A DNA stretch of 64,000 bases from JAXGZG01 sp040771825 (GTDB lineage: Bacteria; Bacillota; Sulfobacillia; Fermentithermobacillales; Fermentithermobacillaceae): assembly GCA_040771825.1 (NCBI GenBank), contig JAXGZG010000005.1, positions 234,061-298,060 on the forward strand. Reading direction: 5' to 3'. Made by a program: the position numbers and the translations under genes. Position 1 is the first letter of the stretch. Each line of letters starts with the position of its first letter. Below, one piece after another: positions 18,068-26,250 of the stretch. Under the pieces are notes generated by a model. It was not told where the DNA came from and did no database searches. It saw only the letters and a program-made list of their open reading frames with translations.

Positions 18068-18625
18068 CTACTGCTCGCCTACGGGTATTCTCTCACCTAG
18101 GCGATAGTAACGCCCCTTAAAATACGCTAGGGGTCTGGCTTTAACCGCATCTACCTCCCCATTGGTTAGGACGTCGGGATCAGCGTGAACGCTTACTACC
18201 TCGCCTAAGAAAAGGTCATGGCTCCCCAAAGACAACCTGTCCCTGACCTTGCACTCGATGTTCACCGGAAACTCCGCCGCCAAAGGGGACCTCACGTAAT
18301 CGCCTTTGACTGCCGTTATGCCTGCTTTGGCGAACTTATCCTCGCTCCTCCCCGATACAGTCCCGCAATACTCCAAAATATCCGCTTGATCCGCTCTGGG
18401 CAGGTTAACTACAAAGTCCCCATACCTCTGAATGAGACCAAACGAGTACCTAACGGGGCGGACGCCTATTGCGATCATTGGTGGATCCGACGAAACAGTA
18501 CCAACCCACGCCAAGGTGATGGCATTCTTCTCTCCTCCGAGGTCGCCGCACGTGACAAGCACCGCCGGGACAGGGTACAAGGCGGTAGAAGGCGAGAGCG
18601 ATCGCTTAACCTGCGAGTTTGTCAT
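18068..18625 (-). CDS. Flavin reductase family (FMN-binding) protein
   Basis: Protein of about 185 aa with the flavin reductase-like split-barrel fold: PVPAVLVTC, then the flavin-contact block NAITLAWVGTVSSDPPMIAIGV, RPVRYSFGLI and the loop FVVNLP, with the later segment HDLFLGEVVSVHAD. It resembles flavoredoxin and small anaerobic FMN reductases that pass electrons between NAD(P)H or ferredoxin and partners. ATG 18625 with AAAGGAG 11 bases upstream is preferred over GTG 18634, which is too close to that site. It is divergent from the MATE transporter gene. Confidence 0.87.
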   Translation of the reverse strand: MTNSQVKRSLSPSTALYPVPAVLVTCGDLGGEKNAITLAWVGTVSSDPPMIAIGVRPVRYSFGLIQRYGDFVVNLPRADQADILEYCGTVSGRSEDKFAKAGITAVKGDYVRSPLAAEFPVNIECKVRDRLSLGSHDLFLGEVVSVHADPDVLTNGEVDAVKARPLAYFKGRYYRLGERIPVGEQ

Positions 18626-18680
18626 ACCTAACACACTCCTTTCATCTTGAGCCGGTGCCCGCCGTCTTGGGCGGAGCCAG

Positions 18681-18709
18681 TAGACGTAACATTACGCCTG
18701 TGGTACTAT
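18681..18709 (+). promoter_or_regulatory. Putative extended -10 promoter of the MATE gene
   Basis: TGGTACTAT at 18701-18709 fits an extended -10 (TGnTATAAT with one mismatch in the hexamer), with TAGACG 17 bases upstream as a partial -35. It sits about 54 bases before the chosen TTG start. Confidence 0.4.
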
Positions 18710-18762
18710 TCGCAAAGCGCATTATGCCACTATCGCAGCCCAATTGCAGACAGAGAGGCGAC

Positions 18763-20148
18763 TTGCATTTGTCCAACAGCTATAATGAAACCTCGCTTCC
18801 GGCCGAACCTTCGCTGACGAAAGCCGAGACCCGAAAAGTCGTGTGGGAACTATCCACCCCCACCTTGATCGAGATGTTCCTTGTATCTCTTACGGGCATC
18901 GCCGACATGATTCAAGTCGGCAGAGTTGGCCCTGCGGCCATCACATCCATAGGACTCACCAACCAGCCCATGATGATCCTTTTCGCAGTGTTCCAGGCCC
19001 TCAACGTAGGAACCACTGCTCTTGTGGCAAGGTTCATAGGCATGGGCGACAGCCGGAAGGCATCCGAGACCTTCAGGCAGACACTGGTGGTTACAATTCT
19101 TCTGGGTACGGTTTTCTCCTTCATGGCAGGCTTTGGCGCGCCTTACCTCCTCTCGTTCATGGGAGCCGAATCCGATGTCATGGCCATAGGGACAGGTTAT
19201 TTCCGGGTGGTGGGATTCGGGTTCCTCTTCAGCGCCATGGCCATGGGGATTACATCCGCCCTTCGAGGCGCCGGCGACACCAGAACACCCATGATGGTGA
19301 ATCTTTGGGCCAACGGGATCAACGTGATCTTCAACTACATTCTGATTTTCGGCAAGTTCGGTTTTCCTGAACTGGGCGTTGTGGGAGCCGGAATTGCCAC
19401 TGTCTTTTCCAGAATCGTGGCTTGCGTCTGGTTCGTGTGCATCAGCTTCTGGGGCCAAGGAAGCCTTCGCTTGAACATCAAAGAGAAGTTCAGGCTCGAT
19501 TTCGGTCTCCTTAAACGAGTGTTCACCGTAGGGGTTCCCGCGGCCATTGAACAGCTGGTCATGAGGTCCGGACAGGTGGTTTTCGCCAGAGTAATCTCGG
19601 GTTTGGGAACTGTGGTCTTCGCCGCTCACCAAGTGGCTTTGAATGCTTTGAGCCTGTCCTTCATGCCGGGTAACGCCTTCGCCGCTGCTGCCACAACCCT
19701 GGTAGGTCAGTATCTGGGAGCAGGACGGCCTGATGACGCCGAGCAGTGTGCCAACACCTCCCGCAACATGGCAATCTGGGTTGGGGTAATCACAGGAGTC
19801 GTATTCATTTTCTTTGGTAGATACATCACCCTTCTTTACTCGAATGATCCCACAGTGGTATTAGTTTCCGCCCTTGTCCTGAGAATATATGCATTTGCTC
19901 AACCTGCCCAAGCGGTCCAGTTTGTGCTAGCTGGGGGGCTTAGGGGGGCGGGAGATACGATGTATCCGCTATACTCCACGGCCATAGGGATGTGGCTGGG
20001 ACGAGTGCTCTTGGCTTGGTTCCTAGTGCAGGTGTTGGGATGGGGACTCCCCGGGGCGTGGCTCGGGATGTGCCTGGATCAAGTGTTGCGCGGCGTTCTC
20101 ATCCAGCTCAGGTTTAGGACGGGCAAGTGGAAAACCATAACCGTGTAG
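18763..20148 (+). CDS. MATE family efflux transporter
   Basis: Membrane protein of about 461 aa with 12 predicted helices. MATE features: TPTLIEMFLVSLTGIADM at the start, the twofold-related halves with TSALRGAGDTRTPM (residue about 168) and its counterpart VLAGGLRGAGDTMYPL near residue 400, and AAATTLVGQYLGAG. These proteins export cationic drugs or metabolites using Na+ or H+. The frame is open from 18619, but TTG 18763 is preceded by AGAGAGG at good spacing and gives a normal MATE length; the 48 residues upstream look non-family. Downstream is a strong hairpin shared with the convergent gene. Confidence 0.9.
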   Translation: MHLSNSYNETSLPAEPSLTKAETRKVVWELSTPTLIEMFLVSLTGIADMIQVGRVGPAAITSIGLTNQPMMILFAVFQALNVGTTALVARFIGMGDSRKASETFRQTLVVTILLGTVFSFMAGFGAPYLLSFMGAESDVMAIGTGYFRVVGFGFLFSAMAMGITSALRGAGDTRTPMMVNLWANGINVIFNYILIFGKFGFPELGVVGAGIATVFSRIVACVWFVCISFWGQGSLRLNIKEKFRLDFGLLKRVFTVGVPAAIEQLVMRSGQVVFARVISGLGTVVFAAHQVALNALSLSFMPGNAFAAAATTLVGQYLGAGRPDDAEQCANTSRNMAIWVGVITGVVFIFFGRYITLLYSNDPTVVLVSALVLRIYAFAQPAQAVQFVLAGGLRGAGDTMYPLYSTAIGMWLGRVLLAWFLVQVLGWGLPGAWLGMCLDQVLRGVLIQLRFRTGKWKTITV

Positions 20149-20159
20149 AGTAACAAGGT

Positions 20160-20194
20160 ACCCGGGATGGGGCCATAAGCAGCCCCGCCCGGGT
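20160..20194. terminator. Bidirectional terminator hairpin
   Basis: ACCCGGG-AT-GGGGC, an 8-base loop, then GCCCC-G-CCCGGGT forms a GC-rich hairpin exactly between the convergent stops of the MATE gene (20148) and the aldolase-like gene (20196). There is a weak A/T tail on either side. Confidence 0.7.
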
Positions 20195-20195
20195 G

Positions 20196-21425
20196 CTAAA
20201 AAGCGGCACACATTCCGTAAGTGCCGCACTCTTTCATTTTGGCCACCGCCGCCTCCATGATCGCCCTGCCCGCAGCCATGTGCATGATGGGCCCGCTCAC
20301 GCTCTTGCGCCCCCTAGCGATCTCATCAGCGTTCCTAGTGACGTATGCCGCCAGGCATCTGGCCCCCGCCACTAGAAAGTGCGTATTCACGTTGTTCTTG
20401 CCCACAAGCCCCCGTACCACTCTTCTGGCACCGGTTCCCCCGTGCTGCGCAAAGGGCACATAATAACCGGTGGCCTTCAGAATCTCCCGTTGTGTCTCTT
20501 CCAGGCGAACTGCGTCGGGCTCGTGACGCACTCCGCTAGGGGCGGCATGCTCCATGCCTATGGGATACGAAATGCCTCTGGCGCCGGTGTACTTGACAAA
20601 TCCGGCCACTTGCCTAGCAAAACTCGCTAGCTCCGGACCTTCCAGTTTCACGTAGCCTTGATGGTCCCCAGCCTGGCCTGTGGCTCCGTACTCGGCTTCA
20701 AGCATGATTTCGGGGTCTATGCTATTGACCGCGTCGCAAAACTCCCTGGTGATTGCGAAATCAAGAACCGGCGGAAGGTCCTCCGTGTCGATCATAGCCC
20801 AGGCAGGCTTCAGTTCCTTCACCACGGTCACGAAACCCTCCAGAGCCTCCCGGTACTCCTCTGAAGAAAGGTAAGTCTCCCAAGCGGCCATGTCCTCGAG
20901 GGAAGGGTTGGGCACACCCGATGCTAGAGCGGAATGAAGAGCCTCGGCAAGGCGATCCCTAGTCTCCTGGACCGACCGACCAGTTTTTGCAGCATGTGAA
21001 GATTCCCCGTCTTTGAAAAGCACATCCCTCACGCCGGGCACGGCGAAGTGATCAAGTCCAAGAGCCACCAACGGAGGGCGATACATCTCCATATACACGT
21101 CAGCCGCGCCCCTCAAAAGGCGTGCCCCCAAACAAAGCGCTAGAAGTCTGGCGCTTTTCTCCGACGGAGCGTGTTTTGAGGCCCGAAGGCCCCGTCCCGC
21201 GGTGGACAGGGCAGCTCCGCTGACCTGCACCAAAAGAGGCGAGCCGCCGTCCAAAGAAGCGGCCTCCATGAAAGCCGCTAGTTCCACCTCGAAGGGAAAA
21301 TTGACGTTGGCCGCCAGAATTGTCCCACGCTCCTCTTGGGGCTTCAGAGACAATCTTTGGTCAAATGGGTTCAACTTGGCGAACAACCCCTGAAGCTCTT
21401 TGCCGTTGGCAAAACCGTTTATCAT
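20196..21425 (-). CDS. Class II fructose-bisphosphate aldolase-like protein
   Basis: About 409 aa. Recognisable class II aldolase pieces in order: VNFPFEVELAAFMEAA (opening strand and helix), LVALGLDHFAVPG (the 'LDH' metal/active-site pair), IMLEAEYGATGQAGDHQGY (equivalent of the E-x-E-x-G-x-x-G loop), FAQHGGTGARRV (metal-binding H and glycine loop) and KNNVNTHFLVAGARCL (equivalent of the phosphate-binding K-x-N-x-N-T). The protein is longer than normal FBA (about 310 aa) and has an added helical region around residues 140-240. So the fold assignment is fairly firm but the substrate is not. ATG 21425 lies just past the stop of the upstream kinase; a TTG at 21482 would add 19 residues and overlap it. 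Confidence 0.65.
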   Translation of the reverse strand: MINGFANGKELQGLFAKLNPFDQRLSLKPQEERGTILAANVNFPFEVELAAFMEAASLDGGSPLLVQVSGAALSTAGRGLRASKHAPSEKSARLLALCLGARLLRGAADVYMEMYRPPLVALGLDHFAVPGVRDVLFKDGESSHAAKTGRSVQETRDRLAEALHSALASGVPNPSLEDMAAWETYLSSEEYREALEGFVTVVKELKPAWAMIDTEDLPPVLDFAITREFCDAVNSIDPEIMLEAEYGATGQAGDHQGYVKLEGPELASFARQVAGFVKYTGARGISYPIGMEHAAPSGVRHEPDAVRLEETQREILKATGYYVPFAQHGGTGARRVVRGLVGKNNVNTHFLVAGARCLAAYVTRNADEIARGRKSVSGPIMHMAAGRAIMEAAVAKMKECGTYGMCAAF

Positions 21426-21426
21426 A

Positions 21427-22410
21427 TCAGGCCGAAACTTCCGAATCTCTCCTCTCAGAGCTGTTGGTACCCTCCACCACAAGGGGCAACGCTCCCGGCA
21501 GCACCTTCACGGTAACGGGGTAGACAGCATCAACAGTATCTCCATCAAGGTGGCAGGGAAACCCCCGGGGCGCTTGAACGCTTACCTGGGTGGCCTGCCC
21601 CCGGAAAACTCCCGGCCGGCCAATGTGCTTTCCGGACCTTACTAGGAAAATGAGCCTTACAAGAGCGTACCGGGGAATACCTGCCAAGTAAGCGTAATCC
21701 AGACGACCGTCCCAGCAATTGGCGCCCGGAGAGACTTTCATGCCTCCGCCGAACCTCTCGGAATTGGTGATAGCGAAAAGCCACACGTTTTCCCGATCTT
21801 GGACGGGACCTGAACAAGCCCTTTCCCCACCAGAATCATCTCTTACCCCGATTCCCAGCGTCGCCGGGTTGAAAGCGAAAAGTCCCCTAAAAGCCTCAAG
21901 CATGTAACTTAGGTGTCCGATCTTCCTGGAACCGAGTTCTGCCACCCGCTTTACCACGTAAGCATCGTAGCCCATGCCTATGGAGTTCACAGCATATCTT
22001 GAAAAACCGGCAGAATCTTGGACAAGGAACACATCAACCTTCCCGAAGCGGGGCTTGAACAACGCCCTAGTGGCGCTCTCCCACCCGTCAAACAGGTTGT
22101 TACCTGCGGTAAAGTCGTTGCCTGTCCCTGCGGGGATCACGCCCATGGCTACTCCCGGGATTCCCGAGGTCAGTATCCCATTGACTACCTCTCCCACGGT
22201 CCCGTCGCCTCCCATGGCCACAACCACCTTATACTCCTGCCTGCAGGCTTCTCTGGCCAGTTCTTCGGGATGACGGCGCCTTTGGGAAGTCAGAACATGG
22301 GGAACAATCCCCTGACTGCCAAAAGCTTTCATTACCAGAGGCAAGAGCCTCTTGGCTTTGCCGTGTCCTGCCTCTGGGTTAAGTACTATACAGATCTTGC
22401 CCTGTGTCAT
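21427..22410 (-). CDS. Diacylglycerol/lipid kinase family protein
   Basis: Protein of 327 aa of the DagK/YegS/sphingosine-kinase fold: CIVLNPEAGHGKAKRL at the N-terminus, the ATP-binding VVVAMGGDGTVGEVVNGI (residue about 60), GVIPAGTGNDFT, and the catalytic D in the C-terminal beta-sandwich (DGRLDYAYL). It phosphorylates diacylglycerol or a related lipid at the inner face of the membrane. The stop codon is 1 base before the ATG of the aldolase-like gene, and the start lies 16 bases after the stop of the M14 peptidase, so the three genes probably form an operon. Confidence 0.9.
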   Translation of the reverse strand: MTQGKICIVLNPEAGHGKAKRLLPLVMKAFGSQGIVPHVLTSQRRRHPEELAREACRQEYKVVVAMGGDGTVGEVVNGILTSGIPGVAMGVIPAGTGNDFTAGNNLFDGWESATRALFKPRFGKVDVFLVQDSAGFSRYAVNSIGMGYDAYVVKRVAELGSRKIGHLSYMLEAFRGLFAFNPATLGIGVRDDSGGERACSGPVQDRENVWLFAITNSERFGGGMKVSPGANCWDGRLDYAYLAGIPRYALVRLIFLVRSGKHIGRPGVFRGQATQVSVQAPRGFPCHLDGDTVDAVYPVTVKVLPGALPLVVEGTNSSERRDSEVSA

Positions 22411-22426
22411 GTGCCAAGTCTCCGTC

Positions 22427-24109
22427 TCAGGAAAGAGGTATGCAGACTTCTGCAGTTCCGGCCCGCTGGCCCGAAACCGCTATGGTGACTACTGCATCTT
22501 TAGATGCCTTAGTCACAAACGACACTCTGGCCTCTCGCAAATCTGGGGTTCCACGGAAATAGCCCATCCAAAAGCTTCCGCTAGACCCCGAGCGACCCTC
22601 AAGGTTCTCCAGCTCTATCTTTGCCTTTCCTACAACTTCCACACCTTGCCCGAAAACCGAAACCGTAAGCGGCCGGGCCTTTTTCACGTTTTGGGCCTGG
22701 TAACTCCCATGGGTGGGGAGATAACCCACGTTCTTGACTACTGCCGTGACCTCGTAGACCCCTTCTCCCAGTTCCCTGCAGCTTGGCCCGTGAATCTCCA
22801 GCCTCGGCAACGTACAAGCGGCCCGGAGAGAGAACACCATGTTCTTGTGGCATTCAGCCTCCAGGAACGAAGGGGGAGCGTTCTGCACAACAAACTTGCT
22901 GTACCAGCCGCCGATTTCCACTTGGCCCAGTTGCGGGTGGTTAAATGGCCGCCAATCGCAGAACCCCCTGCCGCCCAGTTCACGATCGTTCCATTCCAAA
23001 AGTTTGAAGAACTCCTCGTTCTGCTCAGACAAACTCTTCTGGCGCCTAGGCCACATGCTGATGCCTGCCCGCTGCGCCATGTTCCAGGTCTCCACGGTGT
23101 AGCCCAAAATGCCCCGGTGCTCGTAAAGCCAGTCATCGAAAGCCCCTGTGCTGAAATTGTCGCCGCCGCCCATGAAATCCTCGAAACAGGGGATACACGG
23201 GTATCCCGTTTCCTGGACGCCCATGTTGCCGATCTCTATTAGGGCTTGAATATCCTTCTGAGGGCTTTTTGATGCGGCATGGGCCCCAGGCACTCTCAGC
23301 AAGACTCCCCCGGTGGTATGGTAAGTGAAGGCCAAGACAATGTTGGGGCGGGCTACTATGAATTCGGCCAAAGCCCTGGTCTCAGGTTCAGATAAAGGGA
23401 ACTCACCTGCGCCTGGCTGCCTCGTGTCAGGCGCCCAACCGTAAGGAAAGTTTCGGTTGAAATCCAGTCCCCACTTTGTGGGGGCAGCTTTGATCTCCCC
23501 GCCCTGATAATCTCTGATAAGGCCCTCAGTGTACACCCTGTAGAATACGCCATCTTCTTCGTCAGGCGCTCTTCTCACAAGAGCCCGGGGATCCCTGTGA
23601 GAGACTTTCCATTCTCCGGACTTGTCTTTGACCCTCATCAAGAGTATGTGTCCATCCCCATCTATATCAGCGGGATACAACCCTTCCTTCTCTTCGGGAT
23701 TAGGAAAAGGATAGAACCTGGGAACCGACCTTAGAGTCTCAGGAGTGGTAAGGTAGACTTCGGCACCGTCCGGAGACACCCTGGGGATTATGTAGAAAGC
23801 GTAACGCTTCAGGAGATTTGTCACCCGTTGGTCTTTTCCGTACTGCTCCAGAAGATACTTGACCGTGTACATGGAGATCATAGACCCGGTGACTTCCCCG
23901 GCGTGATGGTTGCCATCGATGTAGAAAGCGGGCTTCTTGTCATGCTCTCCCGTTTCTGCGTCAGTGATAGTCATGGCCCAGAGATCCCTGCCTTGGGGAC
24001 TCTTGCCTATTGACGACAGGTGGGCTAACTGGGGGTACTGGCCGGCCAGAGCCTTTAGGTGCGATTCGAGCTCCGAGAATACATAATAATGGTCAAACTT
24101 CATATCCAT
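22427..24109 (-). CDS. M14 family zinc carboxypeptidase (copy 1)
   Basis: About 560 aa. The zinc site is H-x2-E in DGNHHAGEVTG (residue about 74) with the third ligand H in FTYHTTGG; the catalytic Glu is in GYTVETWN. Arg and Asn/Arg substrate-contact residues appear in LDFNRNFPYGW. The last 170 residues form a beta-rich accessory domain with the block FNHPQLGQVEIGG at its start. ATG 24109 is chosen because AGAGGTGA lies 8 bases upstream; the frame also has GTG 24121. A close paralogue is at 26251-27918. No signal peptide, so probably a cytoplasmic peptidase. Confidence 0.92.
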   Translation of the reverse strand: MDMKFDHYYVFSELESHLKALAGQYPQLAHLSSIGKSPQGRDLWAMTITDAETGEHDKKPAFYIDGNHHAGEVTGSMISMYTVKYLLEQYGKDQRVTNLLKRYAFYIIPRVSPDGAEVYLTTPETLRSVPRFYPFPNPEEKEGLYPADIDGDGHILLMRVKDKSGEWKVSHRDPRALVRRAPDEEDGVFYRVYTEGLIRDYQGGEIKAAPTKWGLDFNRNFPYGWAPDTRQPGAGEFPLSEPETRALAEFIVARPNIVLAFTYHTTGGVLLRVPGAHAASKSPQKDIQALIEIGNMGVQETGYPCIPCFEDFMGGGDNFSTGAFDDWLYEHRGILGYTVETWNMAQRAGISMWPRRQKSLSEQNEEFFKLLEWNDRELGGRGFCDWRPFNHPQLGQVEIGGWYSKFVVQNAPPSFLEAECHKNMVFSLRAACTLPRLEIHGPSCRELGEGVYEVTAVVKNVGYLPTHGSYQAQNVKKARPLTVSVFGQGVEVVGKAKIELENLEGRSGSSGSFWMGYFRGTPDLREARVSFVTKASKDAVVTIAVSGQRAGTAEVCIPLS

Positions 24110-24273
24110 TGGCCGTTTCACCTCTTTTAGGAGTTTGTCTGGGCTTTATTCTCTCACAACCATGAGATATCCTTCGTCCCTGGCTGCCCTGGTAGTGACT
24201 AATGGCTCCCGGTATGCCATGATCGTGGTTGTAGCCGCAGTATACGAAGACAACATCAACCGGAGGAATTCCC

Positions 24274-25257
24274 GTGGGATACCTAGAGGTCGCGGCAGCT
24301 TCAATTTTATGGGCGCTTTCCGGCCCATTTATCAGAATGCTTCAAAAGGAAGGTCTTTCATCCTGGGACGTTGTCCTAGGGAGAGCCATGTTCTCAGCCA
24401 CCTTCTTGGGGATCTGGGTAGCCGCCAAACGTCTTAGCGAGAAGAGAAAGCCTTCGTGGAGCGCTAATGAAGACGCCGCAGAACCTATCTTTCCGGCCCC
24501 GGGAGATATCGGGACATTCGTCGCCTTAGGATTCCTGGCCGTGGTCTTGGCCCAATCCACCTACTTCTACGCCATCTCCCAGATAAGCGTGGCGGTAGCG
24601 GTGACTCTCAACTACACCGCCCCGTTCTTCGTCATGTTGATATCGTACTTCGCCTACAAGGAGCCGATTACCAGAGACAAAGGGATTGCGCTCTTGGGAG
24701 CCTTGGGCGGGGTGGCTTTGGTGTCAGGTTTCATAGGCATTGGAGCCAAACCCGTGACAGGTTCCTTCCTTGGTGTATTCATGGGCGCACTATCGGGACT
24801 TGCCTACGGCTCTCAGACGTTGGTCTACAAGAATGTGGGACGGAGGTTCGGCCCCATCCAACTTAATCTTTGGATGATGGCCTTTGGATTCGTGGAACTC
24901 TTTATCCTCATGACCGCAGTGACCGGGAACATCCCCACTGTATTCGCCAAATTGGCAGCGGGCTCCCCCAGAGTATGGGTGCTTCTTACTCTCATGGGAA
25001 TCGGGCCGGGCTTGGGCGCGTTCGTGCTCTTCGCCGACGGAATAAACAAAGTGGACGCCAGTAGAGGCTCCATAGTGGCCATGTGCGAGCCTGTGGCCGC
25101 GTGTCTTTTGGGATACTTCGTCTTGGGCGAGACTCTGACCGCATCTCAAATTCTGGGCGTAGCTCTTGTCATCGGGTCGATCCTGGGCGTAAGCCTGCCG
25201 GAATCCAGAAAAACACCTTCGGGTCATCTCCCTCTGGACAAGAACCAGCGGGCGTAG
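24274..25257 (+). CDS. EamA/DMT family transporter
   Basis: Membrane protein of 327 aa with ten predicted helices in two EamA repeats (residues about 4-150 and 165-305). The first repeat begins LEVAAASILWALSGPFIRML and the second GVFMGALSGLAYGSQTLVYK; the end of the second repeat PVAACLLGYFVLGETLT is typical of drug/metabolite transporters. Substrate unknown (amino acids, metabolites or drugs are common). GTG 24274 is preceded by GGAGG at 8 bases. The last 34 bases overlap the convergent DNA glycosylase gene. Confidence 0.88.
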   Translation: MGYLEVAAASILWALSGPFIRMLQKEGLSSWDVVLGRAMFSATFLGIWVAAKRLSEKRKPSWSANEDAAEPIFPAPGDIGTFVALGFLAVVLAQSTYFYAISQISVAVAVTLNYTAPFFVMLISYFAYKEPITRDKGIALLGALGGVALVSGFIGIGAKPVTGSFLGVFMGALSGLAYGSQTLVYKNVGRRFGPIQLNLWMMAFGFVELFILMTAVTGNIPTVFAKLAAGSPRVWVLLTLMGIGPGLGAFVLFADGINKVDASRGSIVAMCEPVAACLLGYFVLGETLTASQILGVALVIGSILGVSLPESRKTPSGHLPLDKNQRA

Positions 25258-26129
25258 TGGAATAGGTATTCCTGGGCGTATCCGGCTACGTCACCAAACC
25301 GCTCCATGCCAAATGCCCTAGCAGCCCCGAAAGTTACGGGCGCCCCTCCCATGTAGAACCGAGACACAGCCCTGGCTACCCAAACGTCCACCGGAAACAC
25401 CTCCAAACGGTGGTAGGCGAACAACAGGACACAATCAGCCACTTTGGGCCCTACGCCCTTTATTCTCATAAGCTCCCTTCGGGATTCGTCCAAAGGCATC
25501 TTGTGGATTTCCTCGAGCCTGACATCCCCTGAAGCAACTCTGGCAGCTGCATCCAGAAGAAAACGGTCCCTATACCCGCATTTGGACAGCCTTATGTCTT
25601 GGGAAGAACACATGGTGAGCACTTCGGGCCGGGGAAAAGCATACTCGCCGAGGCCGCACGGTTCGCCATAGGTTTTCGACAAATATGAAACCACCCGGGA
25701 AATGTTAGGGATGCTATTGTTGGCTGAGATAATGTATGACGCCAAGCACTCCCAGGGATCTTGAGCCAAAATCCTGAGTCCCGCGCCAAACTCCACGGCC
25801 CGGATCATTACTTGGCCTGCAGCGCCCAGCCTCCGACCTATCATGGCTAGGTCATCCTGCTCCGACAGGTACTTCCGGATGGCGGCTTCCAATGCCTCTT
25901 GGTCCCCGCAAGACGTGTCATACTGCACATACAGCCGCGGACTTCCCGGTTCTTCTTGGGCAATCATGACACCGAAAGAAGACGCCACACCTTTGAAGGA
26001 GATGGTAAGGCCCGGCTTGTCGGGAAACGCCGCTTTCCTCCACCTGAAGGCCTGTCCACACTCAAGGGTTGTGACAAGGTCGATGGGGCCGGGCAGGGTC
26101 ATCTCGAAAAACCCGGCGTTAGAGCCCAT
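25224..26129 (-). CDS. ogg: 8-oxoguanine DNA glycosylase (OGG1-type)
   Basis: About 301 aa. The OGG N-terminal domain opens with LECGQAFRWRK. The helix-hairpin-helix GPD core reads RIKGVGPKVADCVLLFAYHR and then VFPVDVWVAR: the Lys in GPKVADC is the Schiff-base nucleophile and the Asp in PVDVW the catalytic acid, as in clostridial OGG. The enzyme excises 8-oxoG and nicks the strand (base excision repair). ATG 26129 has GGAGGA 10 bases upstream; the longer frame from 26195 lacks family sequence. The start lies about 120 bases from the divergent second M14 gene. Confidence 0.9.
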   Translation of the reverse strand: MGSNAGFFEMTLPGPIDLVTTLECGQAFRWRKAAFPDKPGLTISFKGVASSFGVMIAQEEPGSPRLYVQYDTSCGDQEALEAAIRKYLSEQDDLAMIGRRLGAAGQVMIRAVEFGAGLRILAQDPWECLASYIISANNSIPNISRVVSYLSKTYGEPCGLGEYAFPRPEVLTMCSSQDIRLSKCGYRDRFLLDAAARVASGDVRLEEIHKMPLDESRRELMRIKGVGPKVADCVLLFAYHRLEVFPVDVWVARAVSRFYMGGAPVTFGAARAFGMERFGDVAGYAQEYLFHYARWFLSRGR

Positions 26130-26250
26130 AGAAGGTTTCCTCCAATGCGCTAGAAGACATACTGCTAAAAGCATATCATAGGGGCATAGCCACAAAGGAT
26201 CTTTGGTCGCAACCTAGAATTGGATTCTAAATCGAAAGAGAGGGAACCCC

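Noticed and set aside
22352..23242. A 296-codon plus-strand frame opposite the M14 peptidase
   Set aside because: Antisense shadow of the peptidase C-terminal domain.
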